From NCBI GenBank assembly GCA_045403155.1, contig JAXIPB010000104.1, positions 6,188-70,187 of the forward strand: 64,000 nt of DNA. The letters run 5' to 3'. Source of the stretch: JAXIPB01 sp045403155. GTDB lineage: Bacteria; Actinomycetota; Actinomycetes; Mycobacteriales; Micromonosporaceae. How positions within the stretch are numbered: position 1 is the stretch's first letter; every line of letters starts with the position of its first letter. A model generated the notes under the pieces. The model searched no databases. It saw nothing but the letters and a program-made list of their open reading frames with translations, and was not told the DNA's origin. A program made the position numbers and the translations under genes. Below are positions 7,556-15,996 of this stretch, in pieces.

Positions 7556-8467
7556 TCACCGTTGGGCGAGGACTACGGCCAGGGGGAAGGCCAGGAACTC
7601 GACGTAGAAGAGCTTCCAGATCATCATGTAGTAGCGGCGGACGGCGGGCAGGTCGCCGGCGTCGACACTCGATCCGGTGAACCACATGACGGCCAGGGCC
7701 AGGGCGTGCGTGCCGGCCAGCACCCACGGGTTGGCCCCCGGTACGCCGACCAGCGCGGCGACGATGACCCCGGTGTAGCAGCCAAGCATGATCAGCCGGC
7801 ATAGCTGCAGGGTGCGGGCGGGGCCGAGGGTGAGCACGAAGGTCGAGATGTTGTGGCGGCGGTCGGCGTCGGCGTCGGGGATGTCCTTCATGACGGCGAT
7901 GACGACTCCGAAGCCGGTCATGAAGGCCACCATGAGCAGCACATACGGCGGCAGCTGCGCCCGCCCCGTCAGCGCGGACGAGTAGGCCAGATAGACGCCG
8001 AGATTGGCCACGATCGCGCGGGCGACGACGATCGACGCCGCGGCCAGGAAGGGGAAGCGCTTGAGACGGATCGGCGGAAGCGAGTAACCGGTCCCGATGA
8101 GGAACACGATGCCGATCCCGGCGAACAGGTAGCGCCCCTGCAGGCCGGCGATGATCAGCGACGTGGCGCCGGCCCCGGCGACGATGGCGACGGCACTCGC
8201 GCGGCGCAGGCTGCGCGCCGCCAGGGGCAGGTAGGGCTTGCTAATGCGGTCGATCTCGACATCGGTCAGCTGGTTGAGGCCGACGACGTACACGTTCACC
8301 GCGAGGCTGGCTGTCAGGACCAGCGCCCACAACGCGATGTCCTGGCGCTTGGCGGCATACGTGGCCAGCACGTAGAGGGCGCACACGGCGGCGATGGTGC
8401 CGATGATCGTGTGCGGCCGGCTGAACTCCCACAGCGCCCGGACCTTGGCCGCGGCCGGTGATCTCAT
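7556..8467 (-). CDS. UbiA-family prenyltransferase (homogentisate phytyltransferase-like)
   Basis: 303 aa from ATG 8467; a longer open frame upstream is non-homologous in character. Membrane enzyme with about eight or nine helices. The two Asp-rich prenyl diphosphate/Mg binding motifs are present: NQLTDVEIDRISKPYLPLA near residue 70, and KDIPDADADR near residue 190. The N-terminal FSRPHTIIGT and the motif spacing recall homogentisate prenyltransferases rather than MenA or UbiA proper. It would condense an aromatic acceptor with a polyprenyl chain in the cytoplasmic membrane. No tocopherol or quinone genes are adjacent, so the acceptor is unknown. No clear ribosome site is visible. Confidence 0.85.
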   Translation of the reverse strand: MRSPAAAKVRALWEFSRPHTIIGTIAAVCALYVLATYAAKRQDIALWALVLTASLAVNVYVVGLNQLTDVEIDRISKPYLPLAARSLRRASAVAIVAGAGATSLIIAGLQGRYLFAGIGIVFLIGTGYSLPPIRLKRFPFLAAASIVVARAIVANLGVYLAYSSALTGRAQLPPYVLLMVAFMTGFGVVIAVMKDIPDADADRRHNISTFVLTLGPARTLQLCRLIMLGCYTGVIVAALVGVPGANPWVLAGTHALALAVMWFTGSSVDAGDLPAVRRYYMMIWKLFYVEFLAFPLAVVLAQR

Positions 8468-8679
8468 GTCGTCGACTATGCCCGCACCCGGCCTGACAAC
8501 GACGACCGACGTGGCCGGTCGAGGTCGGCCGCGGCGGAACTCCCCGCAGGTGCTCAGGAACACCGAGCATGTCGACCATACGGTGTCGCAGCCGTCGCAA
8601 GGCCTGGCCACGTTTGCCACACTGGCCTTCGACAACGGCCGCACGGCGGTCTGCCAGTTTGCTAAACCTCGGGGGCCGG

Positions 8680-9111
8680 ATGCGCGCACGGTACCTGGTC
8701 AGCGCTGTCTTGGCTGTCCTCGTCCTCGGTGGACTTTGGCTCGCGATCGTCTGGCACTACGGCCACGGTCCGTTCGCGGCACCCGGAATCGTAGAAACGC
8801 GCCACGAGCCCGAGGTCATGCGGGAACTCGGCGAGGGCGGCGATCCGCTTGTCGTCATGGTCGGATACTTCTGGCCAGAGGATGGCTACTGCTCCGGCCA
8901 GTTCCACGTATCCGCCATTGAGGGCGCCGCCGAGGTGCGAGTCGGTACTGTCATCAGCCGGCTGCTCACCCGCGACGGCGGCTGCGCGGGCCTCGGCACC
9001 TCGAGCAACCGGGCCTGGGCCGAGCTTCGACTGGTGGCACCGCTCGGGAACCGCCGCGTGGTCCGCGACAGCGACGGTGCCCCGCTTCCGTTCGTCTCCC
9101 TATTTCCGTGA
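8680..9111 (+). CDS. small membrane-anchored or secreted hypothetical protein
   Basis: 143 aa from ATG 8680 (GGGGGCCGG upstream). One N-terminal hydrophobic segment (RYLVSAVLAVLVLGGLWLAI) acts as signal anchor or signal peptide; the rest is extracytoplasmic. The mature part has two Cys (GYCSGQF and GGCAGL) that could form a disulfide, and alternating strand-like segments. No family recognised. It lies between the divergent UbiA gene and B copy 3. Confidence 0.65.
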   Translation: MRARYLVSAVLAVLVLGGLWLAIVWHYGHGPFAAPGIVETRHEPEVMRELGEGGDPLVVMVGYFWPEDGYCSGQFHVSAIEGAAEVRVGTVISRLLTRDGGCAGLGTSSNRAWAELRLVAPLGNRRVVRDSDGAPLPFVSLFP

Positions 9112-9167
9112 GCAGTTCGCGGCGTCGTGATCGAGGACGACTGCGTCCCGTTCGATCGCCAGTGGCC

Positions 9168-9338
9168 GCCGGTAGTAACTGGTGCGCTCGCGTCCGCCGT
9201 CCAAAGCCGCACATGCCGCTGCACATCGTGGTCTTATCCCCGTCGGGCGCGCCCGCCTACACCGTGTACGCGTCGTCGGTGGCCGAGGCGGTGCGGATCG
9301 CCGAGGGCCAGGTACAGGCTCGCCTCGAGAAGCCATAG
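9168..9338 (+). pseudogene. cassette gene B, copy 3 (N-terminus lost)
   Basis: Similarity to B begins at GSNWCARV, corresponding to residue ~34 of copies 1 and 2. About four codons (SAER in copy 2) are missing before KPHMPLHIVVLSPSGAPAY. The C-terminal helix (SSVAEAVRIAEGQVQARLEKP region) and the stop at 9336-9338 are retained. No GTG with the typical -10 box precedes it. It is an incomplete copy, possibly still translated from an upstream ATG at 9108. Confidence 0.6.
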
Positions 9339-9398
9339 CGACGATCCTGGCCACACGGTCGATCGACGGGCGACCCTCACGGACGATCGAATGCCATC

Positions 9399-9968
9399 GT
9401 GACCGATACCGAGTCCCGCCAACGCAGGACATCACTCGCGTGGCTTCCGTTCCGGATCCTCGCGTGGATTGCCGGCGGGCTCTCCATCGTCAACCTGGTA
9501 ACAGACTTCGACTGGGTAACGCTGAAGGGCGTGGTCGCCCGGTGTGTGGAGACGTACGCGCGCATCGTCGCGAACTGCGTGGACTTCCTGTTCGGGTGGA
9601 TCCCCGTGTGGGTCCACTGGATGCAGATCTCCGAGACCGAATCGCACGTGCTGGTCCTTGTAGCTCTGCTCGCGACATCCATAACCCGAGGTTCCTATAT
9701 CGGCGCCAGGGATGAAGGCGGTGACACAGTCACCCCGCTTGTCCTAATCCCCACCGTTTCCGTGGGTATTCCAACGATTACTGCCCTTCTTATTCCGGGA
9801 CCGTGGGGCGCTGTGTTAACGATCGTTGTTGCCGCGGGGGTCCTCCGCCTCAGTGCCGCGGTCGGAGATGCGGGTTCCTTCCACCGAGGCGACGGTTTGT
9901 TGAGCCTGATCGGCGCAGCCGGGGTCTGCCTCCTAGTTGTGCTAGGCGGTTCATTCTTTGGCGTCTAG
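9399..9968 (+). CDS. hypothetical multi-pass membrane protein
   Basis: 189 aa from GTG 9399. A polar N-terminus (TDTESRQRRT) is followed by about five hydrophobic segments: LAWLPFRILAWIAGGLSIV, a segment around DFLFGWIPVWVHW, VLVLVALLATS, TVSVGIPTITALLI and the C-terminal LIGAAGVCLLVVLGGSFF. No catalytic motif and no family recognised. It occupies the position after B copy 3 where T genes follow B in copies 1 and 2, and A copy 4 comes next, so it may be a cassette variant or an insertion. Confidence 0.65.
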   Translation: MTDTESRQRRTSLAWLPFRILAWIAGGLSIVNLVTDFDWVTLKGVVARCVETYARIVANCVDFLFGWIPVWVHWMQISETESHVLVLVALLATSITRGSYIGARDEGGDTVTPLVLIPTVSVGIPTITALLIPGPWGAVLTIVVAAGVLRLSAAVGDAGSFHRGDGLLSLIGAAGVCLLVVLGGSFFGV

Positions 9969-10065
9969 AGCCGTCCTAGCGCTGCTGGCATATCTGCCCG
10001 ACGTGACCCGACGGGTAGGCCCGAACAGCCCGTCACCCGGTAGGCGACGGCGTACGGTCGCCAGC

Positions 10066-10350
10066 GTGGGTCGAGCCGACCGCCTGCGCGTGGCCGCCCC
10101 TGCGATCAACGGGATCGCCGCTCGCGTCGTGCAGGTCCGTCGCGTCGCCGAGGAGGAGGGTTTGGCCGAGGTCGCCGAGGTGCTCGCCACCAGTCCGAAG
10201 GCGCAGCACCAGCCCGTCCTCGATATGGCGATCACCCCGTACCTCCGGCCGGGCAGCGGTCGCCCCGAGGTCTGGTATGCCGCCGCTGCGGCCTTCTTGG
10301 TACGGGCCGGCGCGCGCCCGAATTCCAACGTTGACGACGAGCCAGCTTGA
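10066..10350 (+). CDS. cassette gene A, copy 4 (intact, 94 aa, unknown function)
   Basis: The only undamaged A copy. GTG 10066 follows TACGGT (10053-10058) by 7 bases, implying a leaderless transcript. 94 aa, soluble, mostly helical: GRADRLRVAAPAINGIAAR, VVQVRRVAEEEGLAEVAEVLA, PKAQHQPVLDMAITPYLRPG, SGRPEVWYAAAAAFLVRAGA. Conserved across copies are the ADRxRVAA start, INGIAA, the acidic EEEGLAE helix and RPGSGRxEVWY. No known domain recognised. The tail after ARP is variable between copies. The preceding 100 bases share the TAGCGCTGC and GACGGCGTACGGT elements with other copies. Confidence 0.72.
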   Translation: MGRADRLRVAAPAINGIAARVVQVRRVAEEEGLAEVAEVLATSPKAQHQPVLDMAITPYLRPGSGRPEVWYAAAAAFLVRAGARPNSNVDDEPA

Positions 10351-10419
10351 CGGTTGCGGCCATGATTGCGCCGTGGTCTGGGTCGAGATCGAGGGCGATA
10401 ATGAGCAGCCGAACGAGCT

Positions 10420-10635
10420 GTGAATCCATTGGATAACCGCGTTGCCGTTGCGTTGACGGACTACGTCGGCGCCTTCGGAACGGTGATAGGGCATTCTCCT
10501 CGCCGTCTGGGCCATCTGGCTGACACGCCGGCAGCGAATCAGGGCGATCAAGGAAGCCGCACAGAACGCCGAACGGTCTTCGAGCTGGAGATACTGAGGG
10601 ACCTGCTCGCGGCGGTCGGCGCCGCGGACTTCTAA
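10420..10635 (+). pseudogene. small single-pass membrane protein gene with two compensating frameshifts
   Basis: The frame ending at 10635 starts with LTDYVGAFGTVIG and ends with FELEILRDLLAAVGA. Between them, the neighbouring frame gives a sensible membrane anchor followed by a charged helix (LLAVWAIWLTRRQRIRAIKE, then AAQNAER), while the continuous frame gives unlikely sequence. One extra base near 10500 and one opposite change near 10577 would explain it. The parent would be a ~75-aa bitopic protein. Disrupted gene or two sequencing errors. Confidence 0.4.
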
Positions 10636-10639
10636 AGCA

Positions 10640-11320
10640 CGCTCCGCATGGGTCATCGCGAGTACGGCCGAGCGACGATGCTGCCCGGAGACGAGCTGCC
10701 TGCCGGGCGGCAGAATATGCCCGGAGGGGCTGATAGACACCGGCTCGCAACCGGGGAGTGTGGGTGCGTGACCAAACTGACTGACTACGACCAAGAATCT
10801 GGCCATACCTGAGCGACGGACGAAGACCAATTGCGCGGTCGTGGCTTGTGTTCGGGCAATCCACCGATGGGGGCCCGCTGGCAGCTTCGGGCTACGTGGG
10901 CCGGCACGGACGGCACGACGGCGAGGTGAGCGGCGAGCGTGAGATCATTGACACCGTCGATGCGCTCGCGGAACGAATAGCCGCTTTCCCGACCATGATC
11001 ATTTTTCTGTCTCGACCGCGCTGGGCCGTGCTGCCGCTCGGGAAGGGCCTGACTGGTTGCCCGGTACGCCGGGTAGCTGGCTCGCTACGGTGTGCTTGCC
11101 GCGCCTGAGCCGGATCTTGATGAGCTGAGCGAGTATGTCTCTCGGGAACGGGCGCTGACCCTGCGTACGTGTTAACCCCGCTCGGGCGGGGCGCACTGCC
11201 GATCCTGGCGGCACTGTAGGACTGTGGCGATCGGTGGCTGCTCGGCGACGGTACGCTTGTACGCGACTTGGCAGGTTGAGCTAGCCGACAGAACGATCGG
11301 GCTCAGGACAGCAGCCCCGG
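10640..11320. other. decayed noncoding stretch
   Basis: No intact gene. Two protein-like scraps are visible: IIDTVDALAERIAAFP in a frame near 10945-10995, recalling the end region of enoyl-CoA hydratases, and RYGVLAAPEPDLDELSEYV near 11085-11150, ending at TAA 11172-11174. Immediately after comes a small hairpin CCCCGC-TCGG-GCGGGG (11176-11191), which could be the terminator of the lost gene. Homology of the scraps is uncertain. Confidence 0.3.
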
Positions 11321-11806
11321 TTAGAGGTGGGCCAGCTGACCCGGATAGCCAGCAATGAACCGAAGCTCGTCGTCGGTGAGTGGACCGCCTGTGGCGGCGT
11401 TGCGGAGCTGAACCACCTTGAACGTCAGCTCCTCCTCCACAACCTCGATGCCCAGGTCGTCCATCACATGCCGGAAGCCGGCCATTCCGCCGTACCCTCC
11501 GGCTAACACGATCCGGCCGTTGTGGCCATGGCGGTCGCGCGGGTACGGCGTTCCCCGTGCGACCAGGGGTATCCCCTCCGATCGTGTCGCAGTAGCGCTC
11601 CCGGCCCGCGCCCGCGTCCTTGGCCGCAACGCGAACTCGGTCAAGAACGCATCGTCGGCGCGGGAGCCGTCCTCGGCGTTCACCCCATGGTCCATACTCC
11701 GCCCTCGTTCGCGGCGCGGAGTGCGGCCGTCATCTCCCGGATCACCGCGTCCCGGTCATCCGATCGCGGAACTTGCCGTGCAGCATCTGGTCGCTGGTTG
11801 AGATGG
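11321..11806 (-). pseudogene. HMGL-type synthase (isopropylmalate/homocitrate synthase family) remnant
   Basis: Three frames on the minus strand assemble into parts of one protein: ISTSDQMLHGKFRDRM (near 11800), DRDAVIREMTAALRAANEGG then VWTMG (near 11720), and VNAEDGSRADDAFLTEFAL followed by GRIVLAGGYGGMAGF, DLGIEVVEEELTFK and PLTDDELRFIAGY. The STSD motif, the helix after it and the C-terminal 'LGI…EEEL…K' pattern fit the HMGL-like TIM barrel of 2-isopropylmalate, homocitrate and citramalate synthases. At least two frameshifts and an internal deletion have removed the barrel core, so it is not functional. Confidence 0.5.
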
Positions 11807-11984
11807 AGAGGTTCATGTGGGCGCGGCCGAGCGGAGACGAGGTGGCCGTTGCGACTGCCCCACCGACAGTGCCGACCGCCACCGCCGTGCCAACGATCGC
11901 AACCCGTGCGACGATGATGACGCCGGTCCAGACCTCGCCGACGTCACTGTTCAGCGACTATGGTGAGTCGAATCCCGCTTGGCG

Positions 11985-12881
11985 GTGAGTGAGGTGGCCT
12001 CATTGGACATACGGCACGTCGTTCGCCGGGGGGCATCGGCTCGATTCTACGTCCCAGAGAACGCCTGGGCTGGAGCCAACCAGGGATACAGTCGGTGGTC
12101 GGTCCTCGATGAGACGACGCCGGCCGTGCACACGGCATTCGGGATCTGCAGGCTCGATGCTGGGGGAGAGTTGTCCGCCCGCGTGCACTCGTACGAGGAG
12201 AACTTCTTCATCCTCGATGGAACCCTTGTGCTGCAGTGTCTCGGCTATGCCGCACTACTCGAGGCGGGGGACTACGGGATGCTGCCAGTCGGCGCGGCGC
12301 ACTCGTGGCACAACGAGTCTGGCGCCCCGGTTCGATGGGCGGAAATGTTGGCGCCGCCGCCACGTCCACACTTCGGAGCCAGCACGTTTGCCGTCCCCAC
12401 GCTCAGCCGCACACCGCCGGAGTCGGTTGCCGTGCTCGATCCCAGCACCAGGGCGCTCGGACACGTCGATCCCGTGCGGGCTCATCCCGAGAAGCGCGCT
12501 CCCGAGGGCCGGCCAGCGTCGGATCCCTCGCCATCGTCAGATCGCCCGCCAGCGTCGGCGAGCCAGCGCACGGCGCTGCTGGCGTCCCGCAACATCACGA
12601 TGACGATGATGGTAGACGCGGAGGCAGGCGCGGAGCAGGCCACGATGTTCCTGGCGGAGTACGCATCGTACGGTGCGATCGGTCGGCACTATCACCCGTT
12701 TGAGGAGACCTACCTGTTCCTCCAGGGAACGGTGGAGACGAAGTTCGACGGGACCACCTACGTCCTGGGACCGGGCGATATCGCGTTCGCCGGCATCGGG
12801 TGCGTGCACGCGTTCCGCAACATCGGCAACGGGCCGCTGCGGTGGCTCGAAACCCAGTCCCCGCAACCGATCGCGGGCTGA
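11985..12881 (+). CDS. bicupin protein, ureidoglycine aminohydrolase-like
   Basis: About 298 aa; the start could be GTG 11985 or GTG 11994, as no strong ribosome site decides. Two cupin barrels: the first has HSYEENFFILDGTLVLQ and a His at AAHSWHN; the second has HYHPFEETYLFLQGTVE and GPGDIAFAGIGCVHAFRN. The metal ligands (His, Glu, His pattern) look complete in both halves. The two-barrel layout recalls (S)-ureidoglycine aminohydrolase and related ureide enzymes, but no purine-degradation gene is nearby. The linker (residues ~145-190) is Pro/Ser-rich. It is one of the few intact genes inside a decayed zone. Confidence 0.75.
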   Translation: MSEVASLDIRHVVRRGASARFYVPENAWAGANQGYSRWSVLDETTPAVHTAFGICRLDAGGELSARVHSYEENFFILDGTLVLQCLGYAALLEAGDYGMLPVGAAHSWHNESGAPVRWAEMLAPPPRPHFGASTFAVPTLSRTPPESVAVLDPSTRALGHVDPVRAHPEKRAPEGRPASDPSPSSDRPPASASQRTALLASRNITMTMMVDAEAGAEQATMFLAEYASYGAIGRHYHPFEETYLFLQGTVETKFDGTTYVLGPGDIAFAGIGCVHAFRNIGNGPLRWLETQSPQPIAG

Positions 12882-12889
12882 CCGCGTGC

Positions 12890-12972
12890 CGCCTTGCCGA
12901 AGTCGCAGCGCCAGGGTGCGCTCGATCGAGCGATCGTCGCGTACGTCCGGCCGGCTAGCGGCATGCCCGAAG
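12890..12972 (+). pseudogene. cassette gene A, copy 5 (internal fragment)
   Basis: Reads LPKSQRQGALDRAIVAYVRP, ASGMPEV, which matches residues ~47-73 of the A family (SPKAQHQPVLDMAITPYLRP, GSGRPEV). It has neither start nor end and runs straight into an amidohydrolase fragment. This shows that A-family DNA was also a recombination partner 2.5 kb beyond copy 4. Confidence 0.55.
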
Positions 12973-13398
12973 TTGGGCACGACCTGCATATGGCAATCCT
13001 GGTCGGCGCCGCGCGGTTGCTGTCGGCCCGCCGCGACGAGCTACCCGGCAGCGTCGTCTTCATGTTCCAGCCAGCCGAGCGATCGCTGCCTACGCGCTTC
13101 ACGTCAGATCGGTCCCCGAGCCGTACGGCGTATTCAGCAGTCGTCGTGGCCCGCTGGTGTCCGCCGCCGACCAAGTCCGGGTGACGGTGCTCGGCCGGGG
13201 CGGTCACGGCTCCCAGCCGCATCACGCCAAAGACCCCACCCCGGCCGCGTGCGAGATGGTCACCGCGCTGTCGACGCACATGACGCGGGCCCACGACACC
13301 TTCGACTCCGTGGTAATCACCGTGGGCAGCTTCCACGCCGGCACCGCGGACAACATCATCCCGTCGTCGGTCCACTTCGAGGCAACGGTGCGCCGCCG
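12973..13398 (+). pseudogene. M20-family amidohydrolase fragment (deleted and frameshifted)
   Basis: Begins GHDLHMAILVGAARLLSA and SVVFMFQPAE, the metal-binding GHDxH and FxFQPAEE blocks of M20 amidohydrolases (hippurate or amino-acid amide hydrolase type). After a gap of roughly 40 expected residues, another frame gives YALHVRSVPEPYGVFSSR, then VRVTVLGRGGHGSQPH, and GSFHAGTADNIIP, the dimerisation domain signature. The N-terminus and C-terminus are missing. Dead gene; its 3' edge meets the stop of the convergent lipoprotein gene. Confidence 0.7.
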
Positions 13399-13869
13399 TC
13401 AACACTTCTTGACAATCTCGCCGTCGGCGTGGACCCTCGTGCCCTCGTAGGTCAGGTCCAGCGACGGAACCTTCATGGTCGATACGCCGTCGTCGCCAAA
13501 CACGAACTGCCCGCCGTGACCGCTCACGCCGCCGCCTGGTACGACCGTACCGGCGATGCCGACGAGATCGTCCGGGCCCAGGGTCAGCGATATGACGGCG
13601 CTAGGATCGCCATCTTTGGCGAGCGTGATGGAGTTCGTCGACTCACAAATGGACAGTGGCGCCTGCCACCGCCAGACGCCGGTAAGGTCGCCAGACAGAC
13701 GCAGCTCACCGATGGCTGTGCCCTTCTGAACTTCGGTACCACCGCCGCCTTGGTTGCTGGTGCCGCGGTTACCGGCGTCCGATGACTTGCTTGCGCAGCC
13801 AGCCGTGAGGATCAGTGCAATGGCGGTAACGGCAATGCCGAGGCGCGCCTGGTCAGTATGCATAGCCAT
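13399..13869 (-). CDS. hypothetical lipoprotein
   Basis: 156 aa from ATG 13869, with GGGAG upstream at good distance. The signal peptide ends in the lipobox LTAGC near residue 21, followed by a Ser/Gly/Asn-rich linker, so the protein is anchored to the outer face of the membrane. The mature domain (GVWRWQAPLSICESTNSIT, LTLGPDDLVGIAGTV, LDLTYEGTRVHADGEIVKKC) looks like a small beta barrel with two Cys that could form a disulfide. No family recognised. Longer upstream starts in the same frame lack support. Confidence 0.7.
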   Translation of the reverse strand: MAMHTDQARLGIAVTAIALILTAGCASKSSDAGNRGTSNQGGGGTEVQKGTAIGELRLSGDLTGVWRWQAPLSICESTNSITLAKDGDPSAVISLTLGPDDLVGIAGTVVPGGGVSGHGGQFVFGDDGVSTMKVPSLDLTYEGTRVHADGEIVKKC

Positions 13870-14274
13870 GACAGCAGGCTCCCTGCGGCCAGCACTCCGC
13901 GCATCCGTGATACCACCGAATGATGGCCGGAGTGACAGCCTGTTGGTGGCCAATGCGGCCAGTTCTGCCGTTAGCCTGGTCATCCTGGGCCCTGGGGCTC
14001 GCTGCGAGAATTGCCGAATGCCGGTAGGCCTCCCAATCAAAGTCGGGCGCGTTGACGTCTGGCACCCACATCTGGAGATGACGGAGCCCTTGAGCCCGCA
14101 GCCGCGCACGATGGCTCCGGACCCGATCCTTGATCCGCGTTACCATGCCACCAATGTTGGATGGAACGCGACCTGGTCGCCAGCCAGGGCCACGCGTTTC
14201 GTAGGCACCACCGGGCAACTCTTCGCCATCCCGTTGATCGGCCAAACCGCAGAGGTACCCACGAGGGAGCAGTG

Positions 14275-14712
14275 ATGGAACCCATCGTCTCAACCATCGA
14301 GGTCGCACGTACGCCTGAGGACGTCTTTGGGTATGTGTCTGACCCCACCCGATTTGCGGAGTGGCAGGACGACGTTGTCGAGGTGCGCACGTCGGGCCCG
14401 CTTGGGGTGGGTGCACGATTCACTACCGTTCGCCGAATCGGCGGTGTTGAACGAACCATCGTCCAAGAGATCACCAAGATCAGCCCGCCGACGACCTGGG
14501 CCGCCCACAGCATTGACGGACCGATCAGGGCAAACGCCACGATCACCATCGAGCCGCTGGACTCCGGCTCGAGATCCCGCGTGACGTTCGCCCTCGAGTT
14601 CGATGGCCACGGCATCGGGGTCGCGCTCCTGCCACTGATACGCCGACAGGCGCGAAAGGGCGCGCCGAAGAGTTACCAGAACTTGAAGGACCTGCTCGAG
14701 GCGAGTCGCTGA
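14275..14712 (+). CDS. SRPBCC (START-like) family protein
   Basis: 145 aa from ATG 14275 with GAGGGAG just upstream. Typical polyketide cyclase/dehydrase-like START fold: an N-terminal strand VSTIEVARTPEDVFGYVSDP, a WQDDVVEV turn, the strand region GARFTTVRRIGG, ANATITIEPLDSG, RVTFALEF, and a long C-terminal helix (residues ~115-145) containing LLPLIRRQARKGAPKSYQNL. Such proteins bind hydrophobic small molecules; the ligand is not predictable. It precedes a DinB protein by 63 bases and may be co-transcribed. Confidence 0.85.
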   Translation: MEPIVSTIEVARTPEDVFGYVSDPTRFAEWQDDVVEVRTSGPLGVGARFTTVRRIGGVERTIVQEITKISPPTTWAAHSIDGPIRANATITIEPLDSGSRSRVTFALEFDGHGIGVALLPLIRRQARKGAPKSYQNLKDLLEASR

Positions 14713-14775
14713 GAGGGGAGGGATCGGTGCGCCGTGGGACTTCCCGATTCCACGCGGTGATGGCAGGTTCGCGGT

Positions 14776-15366
14776 ATGAGTGAATCGGACCCGAAGGACG
14801 ACCTCCACCAGTATCTGCAAGAGGCCCGGAACGCCCTGGTGTGGAAGCTCGAGGGCTTGTCGGAGTATGACGTTCGCCGCCCACTGGTCCCGACAGGCAC
14901 CAACCTGCTGGGGCTGGTCAAGCACCTGGCCAGCGTCGAAGCCGGATACTTTGGCGCGACATTCGGCGAGCCGTTCCCCGAACCTCTGCCGTGGACGGAC
15001 GACGACGCCGAGATCAACGCGGACATGTTTGCCGCGGCCGATGAGTCCCGCGATGACATCGTGGGCCTGTATCGCCGGGTGTGGAGCCACGCGGACGCCA
15101 CGATCGACGCCCTACCGTTGGACGCCGTCGGCCGGGTTCCGTGGTGGCCGCCGGACCGCCGCGACGCGACGCTCCACCGAATCCTCGTGCACATGATCGC
15201 CGAGACGCACCGCCACGCCGGTCACGCCGACATCGTCCGTGAGCTCATCGACGGCGCCGTGGGAAGACGCGCGAACGACGGAAGCATCCCGCCAGCCGAC
15301 GCGATCGGTTGGGAGGCCTACCGCGACCGGCTGGAACAGATCGCTCGGGAGGTCGGCCGGCCTTGA
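14776..15366 (+). CDS. DinB/DUF664 family protein
   Basis: 196 aa from ATG 14776. Four-helix bundle with the three metal-binding His expected for the DinB superfamily: NLLGLVKHLASVEAGYFG (His near residue 55), and two in LHRILVHMIAETHRHAGHAD (near 138-146). Family members act as putative thiol- or metal-dependent enzymes; DUF664 proteins in actinobacteria are often mycothiol-linked, but the substrate here is unknown. The full length is present and in-frame. Confidence 0.85.
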   Translation: MSESDPKDDLHQYLQEARNALVWKLEGLSEYDVRRPLVPTGTNLLGLVKHLASVEAGYFGATFGEPFPEPLPWTDDDAEINADMFAAADESRDDIVGLYRRVWSHADATIDALPLDAVGRVPWWPPDRRDATLHRILVHMIAETHRHAGHADIVRELIDGAVGRRANDGSIPPADAIGWEAYRDRLEQIAREVGRP

Positions 15367-15554
15367 CACCGAACGGCTCTGGCGTCGCGGCGCCAGCTGC
15401 CAGGAGACCGGGCGACCTTACGCCATCTCGTTGGTCGACCGAAGGGCCGATCGGGGATCGTCGCGAGCCGTTCAAGTTCGTCCGCCAGCGAGTCCCGCGG
15501 GGGTGGCCCGCCTCGGCGACCGCGCTAAACCGGCGGCCACGCTAGCGTGGCCTC

Positions 15555-15996
15555 GTGCTGTTCGAGCGGCGGCTCCGCGAGGGCATCAGTGCCGGGACGA
15601 TCACGATTGCGTTCCGGCGGTGGCGGCGCAGCCAGGTCGTCGCGGGCGGGCGCTACCGGACTGGCGTCGACATCATTGCGGTCGAATCGGTTGACGTGGT
15701 TGCTGAGCGCCGCCGACGGCGAACTGGACCGCGACGAGGTCGCCGACCTCGAACGGCGTCTGTCGCGCATGGACACGACCAGTACTCGCGGGCCGTGGAC
15801 GGTCGCGACCTTAAGGGCGATCGCCGACCATCCCGGGGTCCCGGCCTCCAAGCTCGCGTCGAGCGCCGGGGTCGATCGGGCGACGTTCAAGCGCGACGTC
15901 CGGCGGCTGAAGGAGTTGGGCCTGACACTGAGCCTCACGACGGGCTACCGCCTGTCACCCCGGGGCGAAACATACCTCCGCGGTCGTGGACCCTAA
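15555..15996 (+). pseudogene. ASCH-domain protein gene with deletion and frameshift
   Basis: From about 15555 one frame reads LFERRLREGISAGTITIAF then RRWRRSQVVAGGRYRTG and IIAVESVDVV, the start of an ASCH (RNA-binding-like) domain. The next expected part is missing. Coding then continues in another frame from LSAADGELDRDEVADLERRL through GPWTVATLRAIADHPGV to LTTGYRLSPRGETYL, a winged-helix-like C-terminus found with this ASCH family in actinobacteria. About 25 codons and the frame are lost, so the gene is probably dead. Confidence 0.6.

Noticed and set aside
10848..11108. Enoyl-CoA hydratase gene
   Set aside because: Only a short helix-like segment (IIDTVDALAERIAAFP) is reminiscent of the family; too little to call, so it is mentioned only as a scrap.
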